A stretch of DNA of 64,000 nt from Chlamydiota bacterium (GCA_013287905.1 JABDCW010000006.1:1-64000); one strand, 5' to 3'; counted from the first letter of the stretch, positions 53,680-63,418 are shown. Translations and numbers: made by a program. The notes: generated from the letters alone by a model not told the origin.

Positions 53680-54495
53680 TTATTTTATTTCCACGTGAGA
53701 TTTATAGGTTTGTTGACATTGAATGATTTTTGTAAATGAATCTAATGATAATGATGCGCCTCCAACCAAAAGACCATCGACATCTGGCAGATTTAACAAT
53801 TCTGCAGCATTATCGGGTTTGACTGAGCCCCCATAAAGAATCTGCACTCGCTCAGCAAAATTTTCGCCCTTTAATTTTGCAAGAGTTTGCCTGCAAAAAT
53901 GATGAACAGACTGCACTACCTCGGGAGTTGCCGCAAGATTTGTCCCAATTGCCCACAAGGGCTCATAGGCAATCATCAGCTGATCCTTGCCAAATGCATC
54001 AATTCCCTCCAGACCACGTTTTAACTGATCTTTCAGGACTTCATTTACTTTGCCCTTCTGATGCTGTTCTGACATCTCTCCGATGGACATGATTACTTTT
54101 AAACCGGAATTTATGCTTAGGTAAACTTTACGGTTGATTACGGAATAATCTTCATGATAGTACCCACGCCTTTCAGAATGCCCGATGATGACAAAAGAGG
54201 CCCCTGCATCTTTAAGTTGATTGCAGGAAATTTCTCCTGTAAAGGCTCCTTCCTCTTCGCTTGAGACATTCTGTGCGCCAATAACGACTGAAGTTCCTCT
54301 TGCAACCTCTGCTGCCTGCTCAATCATCGTATAAGGCACAGCCAACCCAATTTTTGAAGAACAATGGGTCGTAGCGACAGCAAGACCCGCAACAAAGGTC
54401 TTGGCCTCCATAATCGTTTTATTCATTTTCCAATTACCGATGATGGTCACCGGTCTTGGGTCTGACAGTAAATTTTCATTATCATTTTCAATCAT
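53680..54495 (-). CDS. tpiA: Triose-phosphate isomerase
   Basis: The 271-residue product has the TIM-barrel active site: GNWKMNK near residue 21 (Lys), IGHSERR near residue 105 (His) and AYEPLWAIGT near residue 175 (Glu), then GGSVKPDN and GLLVGGASL. It interconverts dihydroxyacetone phosphate and glyceraldehyde-3-phosphate in glycolysis. About 13 extra residues precede the usual start. secG follows it closely. Confidence 0.97.
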   Translation of the reverse strand: MIENDNENLLSDPRPVTIIGNWKMNKTIMEAKTFVAGLAVATTHCSSKIGLAVPYTMIEQAAEVARGTSVVIGAQNVSSEEEGAFTGEISCNQLKDAGASFVIIGHSERRGYYHEDYSVINRKVYLSINSGLKVIMSIGEMSEQHQKGKVNEVLKDQLKRGLEGIDAFGKDQLMIAYEPLWAIGTNLAATPEVVQSVHHFCRQTLAKLKGENFAERVQILYGGSVKPDNAAELLNLPDVDGLLVGGASLSLDSFTKIIQCQQTYKSHVEIK

Positions 54496-54564
54496 ATCTT
54501 CATCTCAAATGTTTCAAATACGAGTAAAAACAGTCATATAATGAATACGACTTGATTGCAAGTT

Positions 54565-54612
54565 TATACCGAAAGTGATTCAAAAATTGGTTTTTGAACC
54601 ACCTTCGGTATA
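54565..54612. mobile_element. MITE remnant made only of the two termini (48 bp)
   Basis: TATACCGAAAGTGATTCAAA at 54565 joins directly to the opposite terminus ending CCACCTTCGGTATA at 54612, giving a near-perfect palindrome. The whole interior (about 117 bp) of the elements at 28763, 32785 and 40597 is missing. Its right end overlaps the T-run of the rpsJ terminator. Confidence 0.85.
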
Positions 54613-54643
54613 AAAAGTAACCAGGCCCGTTCCGGGCCTGGTT
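54612..54643 (-). terminator. Rho-independent terminator after rpsJ
   Basis: Read on the minus strand, AACCAGGCCCG pairs with CGGGCCTGGTT (11 bp; 54633-54643 and 54619-54629) with a three-base loop, then TTACTTTTTAT. It lies 23 bp after the rpsJ stop and ends the rpsL-rpsG-fusA-rpsJ transcript. Confidence 0.85.
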
Positions 54644-54666
54644 TCAAGACCTGAGGCCTTGTTACC

Positions 54667-55029
54667 TTAAGCAGCCTTGATTTTAATGTCGACACCGGCT
54701 GGCAATGACAATGCCTTGAGGGCATCAATTGTTTTACCGGTGGGATTTAAAATATCGATGAGGCGCTTGTGTGTACGAATCTCAAACTGCTCGCGCGATT
54801 TTCTGTCGATGTTGGGCGAGCGCAAAACGGTATAAATTTCCCGGCGTGTCGGCATGGGAATGGGTCCTGCAATGCCGGCGCCTGTACGTTTGGCCGTCTC
54901 GACGATATCTGCCGTAGAACGATCGAGCACACGCTGATCATAACCTTTTAAACGAATGCGGATTTTCTGACGCACCTGCTTGGTTGATTTTTCAGGCTGG
55001 TGCTTGGGTTGTTTTTCTTGTTTTGCCAT
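54667..55029 (-). CDS. rpsJ: 30S ribosomal protein S10
   Basis: The 120-residue product contains the full S10 sequence ([45 protein letters not shown]). It is about 15 residues longer than the usual 105, with a basic N-terminal extension [17 protein letters not shown] 55029 is the only start in keeping with the gap to fusA (16 bp). S10 binds 16S rRNA and takes part in antitermination with NusB. In chlamydiae rpsJ ends the str operon, as here. Confidence 0.96.
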   Translation of the reverse strand: MAKQEKQPKHQPEKSTKQVRQKIRIRLKGYDQRVLDRSTADIVETAKRTGAGIAGPIPMPTRREIYTVLRSPNIDRKSREQFEIRTHKRLIDILNPTGKTIDALKALSLPAGVDIKIKAA

Positions 55030-55045
55030 AACTGACCTGTAAACC

Positions 55046-57142
55046 TTATTTCTTAATGATTTCTTCTTGAATTTTTGTAGGCACGCGCTCAAAATGGCTT
55101 GGCTCCATAACATAGGTTCCACGTCCGCTGGATAACGAACGGAGTAATGTCGAGTAACCAAACATCTCGCTCATCGGCACTGTTGCATGAATTTCAACAA
55201 CCCCTTTGTGATTGTCCTGTCCATTGATCTGACCTCGCCTACGATTCAAGTCGCCGATCACATCCCCCATTGACGATTCGGGAGAGATCACATCGACTTT
55301 CATGATCGGCTCTAAAATGATCGCCTTAGCTTTACGCGCAGCATCTTTTATGGCCATTGAACCGCAGATTTTAAACGCCATCTCGCTAGAGTCGACATCA
55401 TGGTATGATCCATACACGATATCAACAATAACATCGACAAGGCTATAGCCGGCGAGAACACCGGTAGTAATTCCCTCTTCAATCCCTTTGATGACAGCAG
55501 GGATATATTCTTTTGGAATCACACCGCCGACAATCTTGTTATTGATCTCAATTCCTTTCGCCTTCTCATTTGGCCTAATTTCAATTTCCACATGAGCATA
55601 TTGACCGCGTCCGCCAGACTGCTTAACATATTTCATCTGGCTCTTGCTTGGCTCAGTGATCGTTTCTTTATAGGAAACCTGAGGCTTACCGACGTTTGCT
55701 TCGACAGAAAATTCTCTTTTCATACGATCGTGCAAGATTTCCAGGTGCAGTTCACCCATTCCTGCAATGATCGTTTGCCCGGTTTCTTCATTAGTGAACA
55801 CGCGAAATGTCGGATCTTCCTCTGAAAGGGCGCTTAAAGCAAGAGAGAGCTTTTCCCGATCGCCTTTGGATTTAGGCTCGATAGCCATCGAAATCACCGG
55901 CTCTGGAAACTCCATCTTCTCCAATAACAGTAATTTATCTGGACTGCAAAGGGTATCTCCGGTGCTGGCCTTTTTTAAGCCAATGCATGCGGCAATATCT
56001 CCGGCATAAAATGCCTCTCTTTCTTCCCTTTTGTTTGCATGCATCTCTAAAAGCCGGGAGATCCTTTCTTTAGTGTCCTTAGTGCTATTGACTAGGGTCA
56101 TTCCCTTAGTTAACGTACCACTATAGATCCTGACAAATGTCAAACGGCCGACATAAGGGTCGGTCATGATTTTAAAGGCTAAAGCGGCAAATGGAGCATC
56201 ATCATCGACATCCAAAATGATCTCTTCATCGCTTGACACATCGTGAGCTTTGATTTTTCCATTTCCACGATCCAGCGGCGATGGCATCCAATTGGTGACG
56301 GCATCTAATAATTGCTGAACACCTTTATTTTTGAAGGCCGATCCGCAAAGCACCGGATTGAACTTATTAGCGCACACCCCTTTACGGATAGCCTGATTGA
56401 TCTCATCAATCGTTAATGAATCGGGAGCTTCTAACACCTTCATCATAAACTCTTCATTTGTCTCGTCAACTGTGGCTAATTCTTCTAAAAGCTCTCCACG
56501 CATTTTTTTACATTGTTCGAGCAGATCAGCCGGAATATCGCATTCCTCCCAATCGGCGCCGAGAGTTTCATCGTGAAAGTACAAAGCGCGCATCGACACA
56601 AGATCGACCATCCCCTTGAATTCCGATTCTGCTCCAATTGGACAATGAACAGGAATGGCATTCGCATGCAATTTCTCGCGCATTGTCTTGATTGCATCGA
56701 AGAAATCGGCCCCTGTACGGTCCATTTTATTCACAAAACAAATGCGCGGGACGCCGTATTTATCTGCTTGTCTCCACACTGTTTCTGACTGAGGTTCTAC
56801 TCCGGACACAGAACAGAATACGGCAACAGATCCATCGAGAACTCGCAAAGAACGTTCCACTTCGATCGTAAAATCGACGTGTCCGGGCGTATCGATAATG
56901 TTGATTTTGCATTGTTTCCAAAACACAGTTGTAGCAGCAGAGGTGATCGTGATTCCACGCTCTTGCTCCTGCGCCATCCAGTCCATGGTCGCTGCCCCTT
57001 CATGAACTTCGCCCATCCGGTGAACGCGCCCTGTATAGTATAAGATCCGCTCTGTCGTTGTCGTTTTACCGGCATCGATGTGCGCCATAATCCCGATATT
57101 ACGCACATCTTTAATAGCACGCTGTTCTTTTGGTCTTGCCAT
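55046..57142 (-). CDS. fusA: Elongation factor G
   Basis: The 698-residue product is a canonical EF-G: G1 [15 protein letters not shown] (20-34), [18 protein letters not shown], then domains II-V ([44 protein letters not shown]). It catalyses GTP-driven translocation and ribosome recycling. It lies 14 bp after rpsG and 16 bp before rpsJ; tuf is absent here. Confidence 0.98.
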   Translation of the reverse strand: MARPKEQRAIKDVRNIGIMAHIDAGKTTTTERILYYTGRVHRMGEVHEGAATMDWMAQEQERGITITSAATTVFWKQCKINIIDTPGHVDFTIEVERSLRVLDGSVAVFCSVSGVEPQSETVWRQADKYGVPRICFVNKMDRTGADFFDAIKTMREKLHANAIPVHCPIGAESEFKGMVDLVSMRALYFHDETLGADWEECDIPADLLEQCKKMRGELLEELATVDETNEEFMMKVLEAPDSLTIDEINQAIRKGVCANKFNPVLCGSAFKNKGVQQLLDAVTNWMPSPLDRGNGKIKAHDVSSDEEIILDVDDDAPFAALAFKIMTDPYVGRLTFVRIYSGTLTKGMTLVNSTKDTKERISRLLEMHANKREEREAFYAGDIAACIGLKKASTGDTLCSPDKLLLLEKMEFPEPVISMAIEPKSKGDREKLSLALSALSEEDPTFRVFTNEETGQTIIAGMGELHLEILHDRMKREFSVEANVGKPQVSYKETITEPSKSQMKYVKQSGGRGQYAHVEIEIRPNEKAKGIEINNKIVGGVIPKEYIPAVIKGIEEGITTGVLAGYSLVDVIVDIVYGSYHDVDSSEMAFKICGSMAIKDAARKAKAIILEPIMKVDVISPESSMGDVIGDLNRRRGQINGQDNHKGVVEIHATVPMSEMFGYSTLLRSLSSGRGTYVMEPSHFERVPTKIQEEIIKK

Positions 57143-57156
57143 AAACTAACCTCCTG

Positions 57157-57630
57157 CTACCATTTGTAATGGGCAAAAGCTTTGTTTGCTTCAGCCATGC
57201 GGTGAGTGTCATCTTTTTTCTTGATTGTTGAACCTTGATTGTTAAAACAATCGACCAATTCAATCGCTAGGCCATCTTCCATGGATCTTCCGGTTTTTGC
57301 ACGGGAGAAAGCAATAATCCAACGCATAGCCATCGAAATGCGGCGATTTTGCGGAATTTCAATAGGCACCTGATAGGTAGCTCCGCCAATACGCCTCGAT
57401 TTAACTTCCAAAGCGGGTTTTGCATTTTCTAACGCTTGTTCAAAAGCCTCTAACGGATTATCAGATTTAACTTTTTGAGCAAATTTCTCCAGAGCATTGT
57501 AAATAATGCGGCGTGCAATCGACTTTTTCCCGCATTCCATGACTTTATTAATAAACTTTGCTAGTAATGTGCTCTTGTAAACGGGATCGGGATCGATCTC
57601 TCGTTTTACGGCACGGCGTCGTCTTGACAT
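57157..57630 (-). CDS. rpsG: 30S ribosomal protein S7
   Basis: The 157-residue product matches S7: basic MSRRRRAVKREIDPDPVY start, KFINKVMECGKKSIARRIIY, and ...GGATYQVPIEI and HRMAEANKAFAHYKW at the end. It binds the 3' major domain of 16S rRNA and in other bacteria represses its own operon. 194 bp, containing hairpins, separate it from rpsL, longer than the other gaps in this operon. Confidence 0.98.
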   Translation of the reverse strand: MSRRRRAVKREIDPDPVYKSTLLAKFINKVMECGKKSIARRIIYNALEKFAQKVKSDNPLEAFEQALENAKPALEVKSRRIGGATYQVPIEIPQNRRISMAMRWIIAFSRAKTGRSMEDGLAIELVDCFNNQGSTIKKKDDTHRMAEANKAFAHYKW

Positions 57631-57734
57631 ATTTTCCTCATAATTATCATTAGACTGTACTTAAAGCCGCCAATTTAAGGGGCTAAAGACATCTCATATT
57701 GTTTAGAAAAAAGGAAAAATCTTTTTTCACCTGG

Positions 57735-57822
57735 TTTTTAATAAAAAACCCGTGCGTGATTCGCGCATTTTTTTACTTAAAAACGCAAATCGCGAACTAG
57801 GATACTCACTGGAATATCCTAG
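57735..57822 (-). promoter_or_regulatory. Hairpins in the rpsL-rpsG spacer
   Basis: Just after the rpsL stop, CTAGGATA (57797-57804) pairs with TATCCTAG (57815-57822). Further on, read leftwards, TGCGCGAATCACGCA forms a hairpin followed by CGGGTTTTTTATT near 57740-57775, which looks like a weak intrinsic terminator. This may attenuate transcription into rpsG-fusA or mark an S7-binding site. Confidence 0.45.
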
Positions 57823-57824
57823 AG

Positions 57825-58199
57825 TTACTTCTTGGGCCTTTTTGCCCCGTACTTCGATCTTCCTTGCTTGCGGTCTTTTACAGCCGCACAATCCAACGTT
57901 CCACGAACGATGTGATAACGTACCCCCGGCAAGTCCTTTACACGCCCCCCCCTGACAAGCACGATGCTGTGCTCCTGAAGGTTGTGTCCCTCGCCGCCGA
58001 TATAGGCGATCACTTCCTGACCGGTTGATAAACGAACCCAGGCTACTTTACGCAAAGCAGAGTTAGGTTTTTTAGGTGTTTTAGTTTTTACTTGTAAGCA
58101 AACTCCACGTCGTTGCGGGCACTTTTGCAAGGCGGGTGATTTAACTCGCTGTGTCTTAGGTCGGCGCGGGCGTCGAACAAGTTGATTGATTGTCGGCAT
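57825..58199 (-). CDS. rpsL: 30S ribosomal protein S12
   Basis: The 124-residue product starts [13 protein letters not shown] and includes the streptomycin-site regions [14 protein letters not shown] (Lys equivalent to K42) and [13 protein letters not shown] (K87-P region nearby). K at the PKKPNS position is the sensitive wild-type residue. ATG 58199 follows GGAG by ten bases; a frame from 58229 adds ten non-S12 residues and is rejected. First gene of the str operon. Confidence 0.97.
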   Translation of the reverse strand: MPTINQLVRRPRRPKTQRVKSPALQKCPQRRGVCLQVKTKTPKKPNSALRKVAWVRLSTGQEVIAYIGGEGHNLQEHSIVLVRGGRVKDLPGVRYHIVRGTLDCAAVKDRKQGRSKYGAKRPKK

Positions 58200-58364
58200 A
58201 TGTGCCATTCTCCTTAAAGGTGGTTTCATCAGATTTTTACGTAAATTTCTCTATTCACGTAAAATTTATTATTCGTATGAACAATAAGCGCCATTATATG
58301 AGATCGCAGGAATAAGATGCAAGACTCTTTTTTGAGGAAGGGGGCAGCTTGTCTCCATTCGTGC

Positions 58365-58466
58365 CTAATCTTAATCATGATCTTGATCTTAATCTTAATC
58401 TTCACACATCTCGATTCAAGTTAAAGCACGATTAAGATCAAGATCAAGATTAAGATCAAGATTGAT
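58365..58466. repeat. Inverted repeat of AAGATC/AAGATT hexamers
   Basis: The left arm (AATCTTAATCATGATCTTGA, then TCTTAATCTT) at 58366-58402 is complementary to AAGATCAAGATCAAGATTAA and following bases at 58433-58463, with CACATCTCGATTC in the loop. Same hexamer family as 24435-24522 and 25111-25152. It fills the divergent spacer between rpsL and mutL, 58200-58498, which has no gene. Confidence 0.85.
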
Positions 58467-58498
58467 TTTTCTTTTCCATTTGGGTATGATCACTTCTT

Positions 58499-60412
58499 AT
58501 GACATCAAAAATCCGCATCCTCAGCGATAACGCCATCAATAAAATCGCCGCCGGCGAAGTGATTGAAAATCCAGCCTCCGTAGTCAAAGAACTTGTCGAA
58601 AATTCCCTTGATGCCGGCTCTACAGAGATTTGCATCGAAATCAAGGGAGGGGGCAGACAGCTCATCCGGGTTAGCGATAACGGATCGGGCATGGGTCCCG
58701 ATGATGCTCTTTTATGTCTTGAACGCCATGCCACGTCCAAAATCCGCAACGTCGAAGAGATCTACCAAATCGAAACAATGGGATTTCGCGGAGAAGCCAT
58801 TCCGTCGATTGCCTCTATTTCTAAGTTTTCAATATTGACCCGTTCAGCAGAAGAAACAGATCTTGGCACTTTGGTTATCGTCGATGGCGGAAAATTAGTA
58901 AGCTGTTCCCCCGCTGCCTGCTCAGCCGGCACTGTCATGGAGGTAAAATCATTATTCTTTAACCTGCCCGTCAGGAAAAAATTCCTCAAATCCCCTAACT
59001 TTGATGCCAATGAAATTCTTAAAACCGTTTCCATTATCGCTCTTGGATATCCAAACGTTGCCTTCCGCCTGATCAATGACGGCAAAGCCTCATTGACCAC
59101 CTACCCTTCGCAAGCTCCCTCATTTCAGGAACAATTGCGGGCGCGAGTCCATGATATGATCGGCGAGGATTACCTCAATCACACATATCCTGTTTCCGAA
59201 GAGATCAACTCAGGATGTCATTTTAAAATGGAGGGGGTAATCGGCAAGCCAAGTTATACAAGACATAATCGCTCAGGCCAGTATCTTTTTATCAATAACC
59301 GCCCAGTAAGCTGTCTTACCATTGCCTATGCAGTCAAGGAAGCGTATGCCATGAATATTGCGAGCGGCCGCCATCCTGTCTTTGTTCTCCATTTGACAAT
59401 TCCCCCTAACATGCTGGATGTCAATGTCCATCCGCAAAAAAAGGAAGTGCGCTTACGCCAGGATTTTTTGGTCCGCGAACAGGTGATGTCAACCGTTTCA
59501 AAAACCTTGCAACGCCACCCTTTTCAAAGGGAAACCCCCTCTTTTTCCTCTTTCACACAAAAGTCTGCAGCTGTCGAACCATGGATGGTAGATGACGTAT
59601 CAGAAGATAAAAATGAAGAGCGGTCGATTTATGTCTCCGACATTGCTGCCCGTGACTTAAGCCCCCTGCCCTGGAACAGTTCAGAGAGCAGTTCAGGGAG
59701 CACTTCAGAGAGCAGTTCAGCGAAAACATGGCGGGATCGCACACAAATGAACCTTTCGATCAGAAATAACTTTGATCAAACATTTTCCGGTTCATGTGTT
59801 AATGAGCCGCATTTCCTTGCAAAGCATGATTCTGCGCCGCAGTTAATTGCCACCATACCCGGATACCTCATTTTAGAAACCCCAGGACCAGACAAGCTTA
59901 TTCTCATTGACCAAAGAGGCGCCCATGCACGCATTTTATACGAAAAATTAATGCAGCAAGACAATAAACAATCTTTAGCTTTACAGTCTCTTCTTACCCC
60001 CCATCATCTCGAGCTGACTCCTTTCGATGCGAACGCGCTTCGCAATATTCTTCCCCTGTTCCATAAACTCGGGATCGACATTCAGGAATGCAAACCAGGT
60101 TATTTTCTCATCGACGCTGTGGCACAAATCTTTGAAAAAACAAATATCAAAAGCTTTGTCATGGATGTTGTACATCAGGCACTGGAAGAGGGAAGTTCGG
60201 AAGAACAAATTTTTAACGAAAAGCGCGCAAAACAATTAGCTTTAGAAGCAAGTAAAATTGCTATGAGCAGCCATCATCGACTATCTCAATCAGAAGCCCA
60301 AGGGTTGACTGATCAATTATTTGCCTGTCAACATCCAAATTTTTGCCCTTCCGGGAAAAAGATCATGGCCATATTAACAGCGGAAGACTTGGCAGGACTG
60401 TTTTTACCTTGA
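58499..60412 (+). CDS. mutL: DNA mismatch repair protein MutL
   Basis: The 637-residue product has the GHKL ATPase core: NKIAAGEVIENPASVVKELV, ENSLDAGS, DNGSGM, RHATSKI and GFRGEAIPSIASIS (residues 11-110), then the transducer domain with PPNMLDVNVHPQKKEV. A Ser/Glu low-complexity linker (SSESSSGSTSESSS near residue 400) leads to the C-terminal dimerisation domain. The endonuclease motif DQHA..E....E is degenerate (IDQRGAHARILYE), and CPHGRP is CPSGKK, so it should lack nicking activity. It couples MutS recognition to downstream repair. Confidence 0.96.
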   Translation: MTSKIRILSDNAINKIAAGEVIENPASVVKELVENSLDAGSTEICIEIKGGGRQLIRVSDNGSGMGPDDALLCLERHATSKIRNVEEIYQIETMGFRGEAIPSIASISKFSILTRSAEETDLGTLVIVDGGKLVSCSPAACSAGTVMEVKSLFFNLPVRKKFLKSPNFDANEILKTVSIIALGYPNVAFRLINDGKASLTTYPSQAPSFQEQLRARVHDMIGEDYLNHTYPVSEEINSGCHFKMEGVIGKPSYTRHNRSGQYLFINNRPVSCLTIAYAVKEAYAMNIASGRHPVFVLHLTIPPNMLDVNVHPQKKEVRLRQDFLVREQVMSTVSKTLQRHPFQRETPSFSSFTQKSAAVEPWMVDDVSEDKNEERSIYVSDIAARDLSPLPWNSSESSSGSTSESSSAKTWRDRTQMNLSIRNNFDQTFSGSCVNEPHFLAKHDSAPQLIATIPGYLILETPGPDKLILIDQRGAHARILYEKLMQQDNKQSLALQSLLTPHHLELTPFDANALRNILPLFHKLGIDIQECKPGYFLIDAVAQIFEKTNIKSFVMDVVHQALEEGSSEEQIFNEKRAKQLALEASKIAMSSHHRLSQSEAQGLTDQLFACQHPNFCPSGKKIMAILTAEDLAGLFLP

Positions 60413-60456
60413 GCGGGCTAATCTCGTTTCCATTAAAGAAAGTAATAATACAAATA

Positions 60457-60576
60457 TTTAACGCAGAGGCGCAAAGTCGCAAAGAAGCGGAGAAGCCATT
60501 AAGGTGGTAAGGTGGACCCCATTGTCAAGACAAAAAATTCAGTTCACTTTGCGCACTTTGCGCCTCTGCGTTAAAT
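60457..60576. repeat. Inverted repeat, AACGCRGAGGC family
   Basis: ATTTAACGCAGAGGCGCAAA at 60457-60476 is the perfect partner of the arm ending GCGCCTCTGCGTTAAAT at 60576 (arms of about 30 bases with few mismatches). It follows mutL. The remaining spacer to 60767 is A+T-rich with ATATGTTTGCATGTAAATAT near 60680-60700, a possible operator, and a small GCAACT...AGTTGC hairpin (60732-60751) upstream of the next gene's Shine-Dalgarno. Confidence 0.85.
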
Positions 60577-60766
60577 AGTTTAAAGTCACTGAACAATAAA
60601 TATTTATAACAAAAAGCTAGCTTATCCTAAAAAATTTAATCAAAAATTTTATTTGAGGATATTGCTGATAAACATGCTTATATGTTTGCATGTAAATATG
60701 TTGTATGATATATTAAATGTATGGTGAAAGGGCAACTGCTCATAAAGTTGCATGAAAGGAGGGATT

Positions 60767-61021
60767 ATGAAACAAAATATGGTTAGATTAAGTTTTGACA
60801 TTCCGGAAGATGAACACACAATGCTAAAAACAGCTTGTGCTCAGTGTAGATTAACAATAAAGGATTTCGTTCACGCAATGATCCTTAAAGGGATTCAAAA
60901 TTTTAAAAAAGATGAGTTTAAAAAGAGACTTAAAGAGTCAATACAGCAGTCAAAAGAAGGAAAAAGTCGAATTATAAGCTCAGATGAATTAGACAAGATG
61001 TTTGAAAATGCAGATGGATGA
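60767..61021 (+). CDS. Small ribbon-helix-helix-like protein (orphan antitoxin-like)
   Basis: The 84-residue product from ATG 60767 (AAAGGAGGG just before it) has a MVRLSFDIPEDEHTMLKTAC start, like the strand-helix of RHH DNA-binding antitoxins, then a second helix (TIKDFVHAMILKGIQNF) and a charged tail. No toxin gene adjoins: the next gene is a different type of protein. An upstream hairpin and palindromic A+T-rich DNA fit an autoregulated promoter. Function is inferred from fold only. Confidence 0.6.
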   Translation: MKQNMVRLSFDIPEDEHTMLKTACAQCRLTIKDFVHAMILKGIQNFKKDEFKKRLKESIQQSKEGKSRIISSDELDKMFENADG

Positions 61022-61115
61022 ATTCGTCTTTGCCTATATTTGCAGTATAAATGAATAATTTCATATACTAAAAGGAAGATAGAGGGAACAAAACAATTTT
61101 TATAACGAGTTGCTT

Positions 61116-61565
61116 ATGACTACCATTGATAAGTTAGATTTGAGCGTTTATAACATGTATGCCATCAGAACGCGCATGATCGAGCAGATCAATCAGCAAT
61201 ACCGGCTGGACCTCGATGTCACGATTCCGCCGCAGACGCAAATGGTCGATAATTTTCCTAAGCTGACGGAATTAGATATACTCCTCGGCATTCTGCCATT
61301 GCATACCCCTTGGGCATTCTTCCTGCCTCCGACAAAATTTCGCTATTTACGCCGTTCTTCTTTTGCTTTTCACCGAATTGTCCCAAGTCTTGGGTCATTT
61401 GAAGAACAAGAAGAGCAGGAAAAACAGTTAGATGAAATGGAATGCACTACTGAGGAAGAAAAAAAAGAGAAAAAAGCAATTAAAGCCTGCTTTCAGCAAA
61501 TACAACAAATCAATCGTTGGCTCGGATTCATTATCGGACGGGTTGGACAGTTTTTACAAGGTTGA
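61116..61565 (+). CDS. Hypothetical protein in operon with a SycD-like chaperone
   Basis: The 149-residue product (ATG 61116; a TTG six bases upstream is an alternative) is not recognised. It has a helical N-terminus (LDLSVYNMYAIRTRMIEQI), a Pro/Leu-rich middle (LLGILPLHTPWAFFLPP) and an acidic coiled coil (EEQEEQEKQLDEMECTTEEEKKEKK), ending in a hydrophobic helix. It stops three bases before the TPR gene, so it may be the client of that chaperone; a role in type III secretion is inference. Confidence 0.6.
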   Translation: MTTIDKLDLSVYNMYAIRTRMIEQINQQYRLDLDVTIPPQTQMVDNFPKLTELDILLGILPLHTPWAFFLPPTKFRYLRRSSFAFHRIVPSLGSFEEQEEQEKQLDEMECTTEEEKKEKKAIKACFQQIQQINRWLGFIIGRVGQFLQG

Positions 61566-61568
61566 TCG

Positions 61569-61970
61569 ATGACTAAAATTGATTGGTGCAAAAAATTGAA
61601 TTGGACAGAAGAGCAAATAGAAGATTTGACCTACACAGGGTATGCCTATATCAGGCAAGGAAAATACGATATTGCCATTGTTTTTTTCGAGGCCCTCGTC
61701 GCTATCGATCCAAAAACCCCATATCATTGGCAAACACTTGGGGCTCTTTACCTGCAAACAAATCAATATGGTAAAGCGATAAAAACCTTTGATTCTGCAT
61801 TGAAATTAGAGGCCAATCACAACCCTACCCTCATGAATCTATGCAAGGCCCTTCTAATGATCGGCAAGAAGGAAGAGGGGTTGAAATTGGCAAGCATCCT
61901 CAAAAAAGAACAAGACCCCGAGATCTCTAATGTGGCAACAGCTCTTTTACTCGCGCATGGGACTATCTAA
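61569..61970 (+). CDS. SycD/LcrH-like TPR protein (type III secretion chaperone candidate)
   Basis: The 133-residue protein has three TPR repeats: YAYIRQGKYDIAIVFFEALV, WQTLGALYLQTNQYGKAIKT and LMNLCKALLMIGKKEEGLKL, with the usual W..L, G.Y and A spacing. Size and repeat pattern are those of class II type III chaperones (SycD/LcrH/CesD). In Chlamydiaceae a TPR gene also neighbours sufB, as I recall. It is convergent with sufB, five bases between stops. Confidence 0.75.
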   Translation: MTKIDWCKKLNWTEEQIEDLTYTGYAYIRQGKYDIAIVFFEALVAIDPKTPYHWQTLGALYLQTNQYGKAIKTFDSALKLEANHNPTLMNLCKALLMIGKKEEGLKLASILKKEQDPEISNVATALLLAHGTI

Positions 61971-61975
61971 AAAAA

Positions 61976-63418
61976 TCACCCGACAGAATGCTCGAGTTTC
62001 AACGTCAAAAGCGCTTGTGCTTCTTTAGCAAATTCCAACGGCAGCTCCCTAATAACTTCTTTGCAAAAGCCGTTCACAATCATATTTACTGCATTTTCCT
62101 GAGAAATACCGCGGGCCATAAAATAAAACAGCTGCTCTTCATTCAGCTTTGAAGTCGATGCTTCATGCTCGACCTGGGACAACGGATTGCCTACTTCAAT
62201 GTAGGGGAAGGTGTTCGCCGAACAGTTGTCCCCGACGAGCATAGAATCGCATTGGGTGTAGTTCCTGGCCCCTGTTGCCCGGGGGACCATTTTGACTAAC
62301 CCGCGATAGCTATTGTGCGACTTGTCTGCGGCAATTCCTTTTGAAATGATCGTTGATTTCGTGTTTTTCCCTAAATGGATCATTTTTGTACCGGTATCAG
62401 CCTGCATATGACCATTGGTCAATGCAACGGAATAAAATTCCCCGACCGAATAGTCTCCTTGCAAAATGCAACTTGGATATTTCCAGGTGATTGCGGCTCC
62501 AGCCTCCACTTGCGTCCAGGTAATTTTGGAATGATGCCCGGCACAACGTCCCCGTTTGGTCACAAAGTTATAAATTCCTCCAAGCCCCGTTTCGGGATTG
62601 CCTGCATACCAATTCTGCACCGTTGCATATTTGATTTCCGCATTGTCATGTGCAATAAGCTCAACAACAGCTGCGTGGAGTTGGTTATTGTCAAATGCCG
62701 GAGCTGTACACCCCTCTAAATAACTGACAAAGGAACCCTCTTCAGCAATGATCAAGGTGCGCTCGAATTGCCCGGTAGACTTGTCATTGATCCGAAAATA
62801 GGTGGAAATTTCCATCGGGCAACGAACCCCTTTGGGAATATAAACAAAAGATCCGTCGGTAAATACGGCTGAATTCAATGCAGCAAAGAAATTATCGCCG
62901 ATGGGTACGACACTACCTAGGTATTTTTGGATCAGATCGGGATATAAAATTGTCGCTTCAGTGATCGAACAAAGAACCACACCGGCGTCTTCCAGCTTTT
63001 TTTTAAATGTGGTCCCGATCGAAACAGAATCGAAAATCATGTCAACGGCTACATTAGACAATCGCTTTTGCTCATCGACGGGAATGCCCAGTTTCTCAAA
63101 GGTCCGCAATACTTCCGGGTCGACATCGGACAGTTGCTTAATTTCTTTTTTTGCTATTGGGGCCGAATAGTAGCAAATATCCTGATAATCGATGGGAGGA
63201 TAGTCGACATTCGCCCAATGGGGCTCGCTCATTTCCTTCCATTTCGACAGAGCCTTTAAGCGAAATTCCAACATAAATGGCGGTTCGTTCTTTTTGGCCG
63301 ATATCGCCCGGATCGTCTCTTCATTAAGGCCTTTGGGGATCCGGTCAGACTCCACATCGGTAACAAAACCGTATTTATATTCCTGACTTTTGCTTTCTAA
63401 AAATTTTTCCGTAGACAT
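61976..63418 (-). CDS. sufB: Fe-S cluster assembly scaffold protein SufB
   Basis: The 480-residue product matches SufB throughout: [16 protein letters not shown] near the start, [20 protein letters not shown] near residue 198, then [19 protein letters not shown], a beta-helix core and the [21 protein letters not shown]-terminal stretch. It builds Fe-S clusters with SufC and SufD. No sufC/D/S lies downstream (the gene ends at a convergent TPR gene) or within 580 bp upstream, unlike the usual sufBCDS order. Confidence 0.96.
   Translation of the reverse strand: MSTEKFLESKSQEYKYGFVTDVESDRIPKGLNEETIRAISAKKNEPPFMLEFRLKALSKWKEMSEPHWANVDYPPIDYQDICYYSAPIAKKEIKQLSDVDPEVLRTFEKLGIPVDEQKRLSNVAVDMIFDSVSIGTTFKKKLEDAGVVLCSITEATILYPDLIQKYLGSVVPIGDNFFAALNSAVFTDGSFVYIPKGVRCPMEISTYFRINDKSTGQFERTLIIAEEGSFVSYLEGCTAPAFDNNQLHAAVVELIAHDNAEIKYATVQNWYAGNPETGLGGIYNFVTKRGRCAGHHSKITWTQVEAGAAITWKYPSCILQGDYSVGEFYSVALTNGHMQADTGTKMIHLGKNTKSTIISKGIAADKSHNSYRGLVKMVPRATGARNYTQCDSMLVGDNCSANTFPYIEVGNPLSQVEHEASTSKLNEEQLFYFMARGISQENAVNMIVNGFCKEVIRELPLEFAKEAQALLTLKLEHSVG

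Noticed and set aside
54667-55161. Longer rpsJ frame starting at 55161
   Set aside because: The extra 44 residues overlap the end of fusA and look unlike S10; ATG at 55029 fits the operon spacing.
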